This document shows, in pieces, positions 57,510 through 64,000 of a DNA stretch of 64,000 nucleotides. A program made the translations under genes and the position numbers. This stretch comes from Neoceratodus forsteri. Taxonomy: Eukaryota > Chordata > Ceratodontiformes > Ceratodontidae. The notes under the pieces were generated by a model, which was not told where the DNA came from, ran no database searches, and saw only the letters and a list, made by a program, of their open reading frames with translations. Location of the stretch: positions 820,753,001-820,817,000 of the forward strand of contig CM057459.1 of the NCBI GenBank assembly GCA_016271365.2, written 5' to 3'. Within the stretch, counting starts at the first letter, position 1. The number at the start of each line of letters is the position of its first letter.

Positions 57510-58000
57510 TGAGCAGGCTTTTTAATGTTAATCCCCCAAATTTGCACTTTAATAGCTTCAACACTGTTCAACAGATTTGCACAAAATGTTGCATGTGTAG
57601 TTTTGGGGACAAAGTCTCTTAGCTTGCCAGATTTGATCCAGTTGAATGTGTGGGTTCTGAGATCCAGATAGAGAAAAAAGTGAAATATTTGGAGATTTTC
57701 TGCTGTTTGTTTGTCATCACCTAGTCCCCAAATGGTTTGGAATTTTGCTCTGAAGTTTTCAGCATAGAAAGGGCATGGGCCAGAGTGGTGACTTTTGCTG
57801 GTTTGGTGAAAAAATATTAATCTATTTCAGAGTTATAAGGATTTGAAATTTCAGTTCTGAGCATGAACTGTACAGTCTTTTGGATAGCTGTTTCATACAA
57901 AAAAAAGAATTTGGCCCATAAGAAAATAGATTTTGTTTCATATGGAGGTAATCTTTTTGCATGAGAACATTTTTTTTATATTGCCGCCATCTTGTTTCTG
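57510..58000 (+). repeat. Diverged relative of repeat R (copy 3)
   Basis: Begins GGGTTGAGCAGG and continues CTTTAATAGCTTCAACACTG, TTCAACAGATTTGCACAAAA, then CTGGTTTGGTGAAAAAATATT and GAGTTATAAGGATTTG. The order and wording parallel repeat R at 38,247, but identity is much lower. The 3' side carries CATACAAAAAAAAGAATTTGG-type sequence, similar to the later inverted-repeat region. Confidence 0.5.
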
Positions 58001-58535
58001 TTTCTGTTTTTTTTTTAATTTTTTGAAAACCCATAAAAATGATATCCGCAGCGACACTACCACATGCACCTTGCTAATTTGGCCCCCCTTATGTGGTTTC
58101 TACAGTTAGTTTTGAAAAATATTACCTAGAAATGTGCTTTTAACACATTTTTAAAAAAATTAATGACTCAAATTTCTTTTTATGTATGACCATATGAAAA
58201 AAGAATAGGGCCATACGAAAACAGATTCCCTCATGTGGAAAAATAATTTTGACTTAGTTTTACCAACCCTAATGCTCACACCATGCTCATATATTCTGCA
58301 CATCTGAGCATAATTGTTGATGGAATGGGGGACTGATATCCCCAAGGAAGACCTCAGGCTTGATTTGCCATGTTTCAGGACAGCCAAAATGGCAATAATT
58401 TTTTTTTCCTTTTGCTGCTTGCAGGGTGTGGATAGGGCGTTAAGGTTGGAAACCATAACACCAACTTTCCTTAGTTTTGTTGGGGTGACCCTAATGGGTG
58501 TATTAACATATCTTCAAGGGTTGTGCCCCTATATT

Positions 58536-58965
58536 TAGGGTTGAGCAGCATGTTTTCTGTTACACCCATAACTTTGTACATTAATAGCTTTGCCTCCATT
58601 CAACAGAACTGCACACACTTTTGCATGCAAGGTCTGGAGGGCAAGGTCTCTTGATCTGACAAGCTTTGTGATAGTTGGATGTCTGAATTCTGAGAATTTG
58701 GCACTGCAATAAATGGAAAAATCAGGGGGGAAGGGGGTTGGCCGATTTACTTATATATTTATTTATTTATGTAATTAGATATGCGTGTAGTATGTATGTA
58801 TGTATGCATTTTTGTTGTTGTTGTTGCTCTCAGCTGTAGCCCTGACAGTTTGGAATCTTGTTCTGAAATTTTCAGGGTAGAAGGTGCTTGCCCCAGAAAG
58901 GTGTCTTTTTTTGGTCTGGTGAAAACATACTGATGCATTCCCGAGTTATAAATATATATATATTT
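58536..58965 (+). repeat. Diverged relative of repeat R (copy 4)
   Basis: Begins AGGGTTGAGCAGCATG and shares ATTAATAGCTTTGCCTCCAT, TTCAACAGAACTGCACACA, GGCAAGGTCTCTTGATCTGA and TGGTCTGGTGAAAACATACTG with copy 3. Short T-rich simple repeats occur at 58,755-58,830. Confidence 0.5.
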
Positions 58966-59254
58966 TTTTAGTTACTTATTTATTGCCTCAGCTGAGAGGG
59001 GTTGTGCTTTTGGTTCCCTCCCTCTCTTCAGCCAGACTTCACAGATGCTGCCTCAGATGTGGCCAGAGCTCCAACCTCCCCACCACAGCTCACCTAGGCT
59101 GCATCTCAGTGGGTACATACCCCACCACTGTGGAGACCTGGAGGGTGGGTCCAGGAGACAGCAAGCTTGGGCACATCCATGGCAGCACTGTTGGGGTAGA
59201 CTTCATGCTGCTGAGGTTATTTCCTTGGTTTTCTCCCTTGTGGGGAGGGGTGTG

Positions 59255-59560
59255 CAATGACGCCAGTGGAAGCACAATGCACGTGTTCGCACACGTTTCC
59301 TCCCCAAGTGTCTGCCCCAACTCCACCCCTCATCTTTCAGTGTCAATGCACTGCCCTCAGTCTCCACTCGGAGCCAGTCAAGCACTGACTACTGATGTCC
59401 CCCCTTCCCGGAGAAGGAGAGCAGTCCTACAGATGCTCAATCCTTCTCCAACCCTGCCAACCCTGGTGACTCATGCTTATTCCTGAACACGGGTCACCAG
59501 CATTGCGCGAGGTAAAGCACCCAGCACCTCAGCCCTCAGCACCAATGTGTCAGCCTGAGA
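59255..59560 (+). repeat. Dispersed GC-rich repeat, copy 2 (partner at 8,865-9,165)
   Basis: Shares TCTGCCCCAACTCCACCCCT, CCGGAGAAGGAGAGCAG, TCAATCCTTCTCC and CTCAGCCCTCAGCACCA with the first copy, in the same orientation. It lies between repeat R copy 4 and the inverted-repeat array. Confidence 0.55.
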
Positions 59561-59599
59561 GTTATAAAGATTTGACATTTCAGTTCTGATCAAATTCAG

Positions 59600-60530
59600 T
59601 AGGGTCTTTATTTTGGATATGAAAGAATTCTCAGCTCATGAAAGAAGATTCTTCTTTTGTGAGCTTAATATTTTATTTTGTGAGAAAAAAATCTTCTATG
59701 ATATGGCAACCAGCTTTTTTTTTGTTAAACAAAAGCAACATTTGAAAGCCCTTAACAATTATGTGCTAGAGAAAAACCAACACTTGAATCTAGCTAAAGG
59801 GGAGCTGTTTAGCTAGAGTCTAGTGTTTATTTTTTTTTTTAAATTCACTGAAATATAGTTTTGTGACATCCCTGTATCCTAGTTGGAAGGCTTTGTGATA
59901 GGTCTCAATTCTACTTTCATGAGCCAGACTTCTTCTTTCATAAGTACAGAAAGAACTTACAAAAGAAGAATCTTGGCTCATGAAGGAAGATGGTGGGGAT
60001 TCATTTTTATTGTTGTTGTTGTTGTTGATATGCAGCTTTTTTGTGTGCTAATCTTCTCCTTTTGTGAGTCCTAAAAGAAATCTGGAAAGCAAATGGTCGT
60101 CTCACAAAAGAACTATGCAAAAAATGACTAAGTCAAACCATCTTCTTTCATGAGCCAAGATTCTTTTTTTTGTGAGTTCTTCATGACTCATGAAGGAAGA
60201 TCAACTTATGAAAGAATTATGAAAAAGAAAATAAGTCAAACCATCTTATTTCATGAGCTGAGATTCTTGTTTTATGAGTGCTTTCATGACTCACAAAAGA
60301 TGAAGGCTGGATCACTAAAGAACTTTCAAAATAAAGTCCTGCCATCATCTTTTGGGAGCCATGTTTCTTCTTTCATGACTCATGGAAGAAAAAGGCCAGC
60401 TCACAAAAGAAAAAAGTGGGATTTTTTTTTTTCACAGTGCTTTCATGAGGTCATACAAAAGAACCATTGTTCTTTTGTGACAGCTCATGAAAGAACTGTC
60501 AATGACCAGGCCTTTCTTGTATTGTGAAGC
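59600..60530. repeat. Dense inverted-repeat array of TCATGAAAGAAGA words
   Basis: The word TCATGAAAGAAGA and its inverse TCTTCTTTCATGA occur many times. Arms at 59,919-59,947 and 59,955-59,982 form a nearly perfect hairpin, as do 60,141-60,154 with 60,187-60,200. Between hairpins are ATTCTTKTTTTGTGAG and similar words. A frame of 125 codons at 60,150-60,527 is made of these words and is not likely to be a gene. Confidence 0.7.
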
Positions 60531-60780
60531 TGCAGCTTTACTCATGCTGCCAGCTTCAGTTAGTACTGTAGCTGCCAATCCCCTGCTCTCTCTCTCTCAC
60601 TGTAACTATCGATAGCTATCCTGCAGATCACCCAACCCACTTTCTTCAATATACTTGGCAGCCCATGGCTGCCTATCCCTGGTGGTGATGATGAAGATCA
60701 TCCTGACACTAGGTTGCCCAATATGCAGTGGTGGCTTCTGTCCCCCTAGAATAAAGAAAACAAGCCTTCAATCTTTTTGT
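60531..60780 (+). repeat. Dispersed repeat, partner at 63,665-63,960
   Basis: GTGAAGCTGCAGCTTTACTC, then ATGCTGCCAGCTTCAGTT and CCAATCCC, matches GTGAAGCCTCAGTTGGAGTC, ATGCTGCCAACTTCAATT and CCAATCCC at 63,690-63,750. In both, runs of CTCT or CTAT and a G/C-rich close follow. Confidence 0.5.
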
Positions 60781-61105
60781 TTCAATCAATCAATCGTTTA
60801 TTTATAGAAAGCACAATTCTAAAAAGATCAAAGTGCTTGTACAATTAAATAATCCTAAAATTACAGTAAAAACCTAGAATTATTAAAAAGACAAAATTAA
60901 TCAAAATCAGGGAAAGTCATCCCAAACAATCAAACTAACAAACCAACAAACCTGGATCTACTATCAACACATCAGTCTTCTTAGGGTTTAACCTCAGCCA
61001 GTTGGCACTCATCCAGTCTTGGCTGTCAGAGAGGCAGCTATTAATGAGCAAAATGGCCTCAGCTTGTTCAGGCACAAAGGACATGTAAAGCTGAGTATCA
61101 TCTGC

Positions 61106-62320
61106 TTAGCAGTGGAACTGAAACTGCCTTATAATGTCTCCCAACTTTAGCATATACACAGCAAGCAACCTGTGTGGCAACATGGAGCCTTGCAAAACCC
61201 CACAGGACAGGGGAAGAGGAGGCAAGAAATAAATCCCTGACACCAATCTATGAGTTCTTCCTGTGATTAAAGATGTAAACCACCTAAGGACTGTACCCGA
61301 CAAACCACAAATCAACTGCACATGCTCAAGTAACACTCCATGATCCATAGTGTCAAATGCTGCAGAGAGGTCCAAGAGTACCAAGATTAAATGACTCCTC
61401 TGATCCCTCGTTATCAGGAGATCATTAAGTACCCAAACCAGTGCCATCTTGGTACTATGCCTTTTCAGAAATCTGGACTGGAGAAGGTCATAGCTATCAT
61501 GAATGGTAAGATGATTCTCCAGCTGCAGTGCAACCACCTTCTCAATAACCTTGCCAACAAAGGGCATGTTATAGTCAGGTCTGTTGTTTGCTCAGCAATC
61601 AAGGTCAAAGGAGGGTTTCTTGAGGAAAGGTATCACAACTACCTGCTTCAGGGGGTCCAAAAACACCCCTGTCTCTAATGAATGCCAGATTATTTCAGCA
61701 AAGACTGGGCCAATCATCTCAAAACACCCTAAAATGAGATGTGTTGGGCCTGGGTCCAGACTACAGTAGGTTGGTCACATACCATGGATGATCCTCATGA
61801 TACCGGTGACTGCCAGCCTGTCAAAATCAGATCAGCTAGTCTGGGTGCTTGCAACCTCCTGCCAACCTCAACTGCACCCACTAGAGGGTGCCAAACAGAT
61901 CCTGGACCTGATGGCGGCAGCCTTATCTGTGAAGAACTGAGCAAGCTCATCACACTTGCTTTGTGAAAACACTCTCCAAGACTGAAGGCAGGTTGGATTG
62001 CACAGTTCATCAACAATTCAGAAGAGTTGAATCATTCAGTTCTGTGCAGCGACCATCTCCCTGGATAGAAGTTCTGCCTTCTTGTGGAAGACTACCGGAT
62101 GATAGTCTTTATAATGGACCATCAATCTCATCTCCTTCAAAGTCCCATCAAACCAGAGGCACACAGGGTAAAGAGTGAGTGGACAAACATGAACATGAGC
62201 AAGGGCATCCAGAGCCCCTGTCACCGCATTGTTATAGGCAAGTAAATGGTTCAATGGGTTCCCACTTATACTTGACATACTTGAGAGGTCCAACACCACC
62301 ATAAGACCATCTGGGGTCAA
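61106..62320 (-). pseudogene. L2-like LINE ORF2: linker and RT
   Basis: On the minus strand the linker contains NNAVTGALDALAHVHV and LWFDGTLKEMRL (62,320-62,036). RT (61,567-61,106) has FVGKVIEKVVALQLENHL, QSRFLKRHSTKMALV, LLDLSAAFDTMDHGVLLEH, WFTSLITGRTHRLV and SCGVLQGSMLPHRLLAVYML. It ends at TAA exactly where the Tyr of (Y)ADD should be; the codons after it read Ala-Asp-Asp-Thr-Gln. The linker is in a different frame and carries breaks. Inactive. Confidence 0.8.
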
Positions 62321-62339
62321 ATCCCTTAAAGGGTGGTAC

Positions 62340-63190
62340 TAGATCATCCCTGTAGGGGCAGGTCTATTGGGGAAGCCTCAAAACTGAACCTAATAGTATA
62401 AATGGAGTTGCCAATAAAAGGCAACCTGAATTATCTGATGGTATTCCTGAAGAAATGGAGGTGGATCTAGGGGCATAGAGGGTGGGAGGGAGGAGAAAAT
62501 AGGCAGGAATAGAGGGAAGTGGTGGAGCTTGGTGAGGTCATGATTGACAGACAGGTAGAAGATGGGGAAGGCACAAGTGATGTCATGATTGACAGGTGCA
62601 GGTGAATGATGTGTTCACCTGTGGGGTTACAGGATTGGTCCAGGAGTCTGGCTTGGAAGGGTCCTTACCAGGGATCCTTTTGGGGTTTTAAGCCCAGGGC
62701 TAGGAGCCTTCTGCATCTTTCTGCCTGGATTTTTTATTTTCCCACCCACTGACCCTGACAGTGGGGTGGCAGGAAGGGGGGCAAGCTAAAAGGGAACAGT
62801 TTGGGATGGGCTTTTCTGGATGGACTGAAGGTGCAGGGGGAAGTGGACAGTTCCTACCAGACTGAAAGTTGGCTGAATGAGCAAGGTTGAAAAGAAGTTC
62901 ATGTGCAAGGGGAAAGGGATTTGGGGGAAGGAGAAGGGCATAGAGGGCTAAAGGGGAGGCAGCTGGGGGAGGGGGTTGGTTACATGGGCCAGGGGCAGTG
63001 CATCTGGATGAGATTAGAAGGGGGAGTGGGTATAGAAGGGATAGGTTTCAGGTGTGTGGCATCTGGACCTAGCGTAAGTAAAGTGTAGGGAGTATTGGTT
63101 GATGGTGGGAGAGGGTCGGATGATGCATGCGGACCCTGAGAAGGAAGGAAGGAATGAAAAGGTAAAGAACTAGACTGGCTATGGAATTTC
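62340..63190. other. G-rich insert within the L2-like LINE
   Basis: Sequence rich in GGGG and GGAGG words with no recognised coding or terminal repeats. The LINE resumes on its 5' side at 63,190. I cannot tell an insertion from a diverged LINE segment with certainty. Confidence 0.35.
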
Positions 63191-63476
63191 AATGCAAGAC
63201 TGAATTGGGAAAGTTTATGGACAATAAATCAAACAAACTGTTATGTTGATGAAATAAGATTAAGTTACTGTAATACATCTTAAGTGGTGTGAATAAATCA
63301 AATTGCCTTTCATGCACCCAAAACATCTCTGGACATTGAATCATTTCAGAAGGGATGGTCAGAAGACAATGGTCCGACCATCCAACTGGCTCCATCACCA
63401 GATCGGAGATCTCCATCCCCAGAAGCAAAACCGGGTCCAATGAGTGACCATGATTGTGGGTCGCAGAGATGATCAC
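63189..63476 (-). pseudogene. L2-like LINE endonuclease C-terminal fragment
   Basis: Minus-strand ATHNHGHSLDPVLLLGMEIS, then VGWSDHCLLTI, corresponds to the (T)H..GH.LD.V and SDH motifs at the end of the AP endonuclease domain in L2-group ORF2. It is separated from the rest of ORF2 by about 0.85 kb of unrelated sequence. Confidence 0.65.
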
Positions 63477-63597
63477 CTCTAGTTTTCTTTTTTCTTCTTA
63501 GCTGAAAAAATAAGATGGTCTCTTGATGATCTGACCCCTGCAGCACCCCTTTCCACCCCATCACAACTGCCCACTTAGCACCCACACCCCACCCCAC

Positions 63598-63621
63598 CGC
63601 ACACACACACACACACACACA
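63598..63621. repeat. Short (CA)n microsatellite
   Basis: About eleven CA units. A (CTAT)n run also occurs near 63,787-63,812. Confidence 0.9.
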
Positions 63622-63664
63622 GTCACTTGATCATGTCGCACAATGCCTTCACCCACAGTCTCAC

Positions 63665-63960
63665 TTTTAGAACAGCACAATTTTCTTGAAATGTGAAGCC
63701 TCAGTTGGAGTCATGCTGCCAACTTCAATTGCAGCAGTGAGACACCAATCCCTGGATCACTGTCTTTTTTGCTGTCTCTTGCTCAATCTATCTGTCAATC
63801 TATCTATCTATCTCTCCATTTTTTAATTTTTTCCTAAGCAGATTGGGATGCCCACCCCCAGTAGCATTTCTTTCTCTCCCATTCCCTCAGCGCCAGGCCA
63901 CCTACCTTGCCACAACTTTTTTTAGAGTAGTAAGTGGACTGGGGTGCCCAGCACTGGTAT
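63665..63960 (+). repeat. Dispersed repeat, partner at 60,531-60,780
   Basis: Matches the earlier copy through GAAGCCTCAG, CATGCTGCCAACTTCA and CCAATCCCTGGATCACTGTC, then TCTATCTAT runs and GGGATGCCCACCCC. The window ends soon after. Confidence 0.5.
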
Positions 63961-64000
63961 CACTTTTCTTGATCCCTCATTTTACCTGCCCCCCTTCTTT

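Larger units (their letters stand above)
60781..63540 (-). mobile_element. L2-like LINE with tetranucleotide tail
   Basis: A minus-strand LINE whose 3' end on the sense strand reads GCTTTCTATAAATAAACG, then ATTGATTGATTG, the typical tail of L2-group elements. Upstream are RT (61,106-61,567), an N-terminal linker (61,795-62,320) and an endonuclease end (63,189-63,476). The stretch 62,340-63,190 between linker and endonuclease is G-rich and does not look like the family, so it is probably an insertion. Confidence 0.8.

Noticed and set aside
60150..60527. A 125-codon plus-strand open frame
   Set aside because: It is made of the repeated TTCATGA-type words of the inverted-repeat array, so the open frame is a by-product of the repeats.

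Overview
The window looks like TE-dense intergenic DNA from a large vertebrate genome. I found no host protein-coding gene and no confident RNA gene. The mix is L1, Tx1-clade, CR1-clade and L2-like LINEs, a V-SINE-like SINE, hAT-type non-autonomous elements and microsatellites. This fits a lungfish, an amphibian such as a caecilian, or another non-amniote vertebrate. That placement is an inference. All family names come from recognised protein motifs and remembered consensus features, not from a database search.

Layout. 1-6.7 kb: purine-rich DNA, a hAT-like element (2.27-3.08 kb) and a locally duplicated repeat (3.4-6.7 kb). 6.96-8.88 kb: a decayed L2-like LINE on the minus strand. 8.87-10.2 kb: a dispersed GC-rich repeat and a tandem duplication. 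10.26-20.43 kb: a large composite repeat, called element X here. It has a hairpin array at the left, an array of units of about 295 bp, and a tail. A nearly full-length L1 (11,715-18,077) is inserted in it with a 17-bp target-site duplication. 20.5-21.1 kb: a tRNA-derived SINE and local duplications. 22.94-25.45 kb: a CR1-clade LINE (minus). 25.46-27.15 kb: another LINE (minus), interrupted by a foreign LINE tail. 27.16-29.95 kb: the second copy of element X, carrying a CR1 3' end. 30.1-30.4 kb: a foldback repeat. 31.29-31.61 kb: a hAT-like MITE with an intact 8-bp duplication.

A V-SINE-like element (34,535-34,808 and 48,341-48,410) is split by 13.5 kb that contains two Tx1-clade LINEs in head-to-tail order. 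Both are inserted at the same SINE sequence. The left LINE is itself broken up by two copies of a TA-linked repeat of 1.2-1.5 kb. 48.5-51.4 kb: a CR1 LINE (minus). 52.99-57.37 kb: a CR1 LINE (minus) split by a plus-strand L2-group LINE (53.7-56.54 kb). 57.5-60.5 kb: two diverged relatives of the TA-linked repeat and a dense inverted-repeat array. 60.78-63.54 kb: a third L2-like LINE (minus).

These sequences do not work together as genes. They record layered insertions, and nesting gives the relative order: element X is older than the L1; the V-SINE is older than both Tx1 copies; and the CR1 is older than the L2-group LINE inside it. The two observations most worth following are the repeated use of one V-SINE site by two Tx1-clade LINEs, and the array of perfect or near-perfect hairpins in element X, whose stems change on both sides while the loop stays almost constant.
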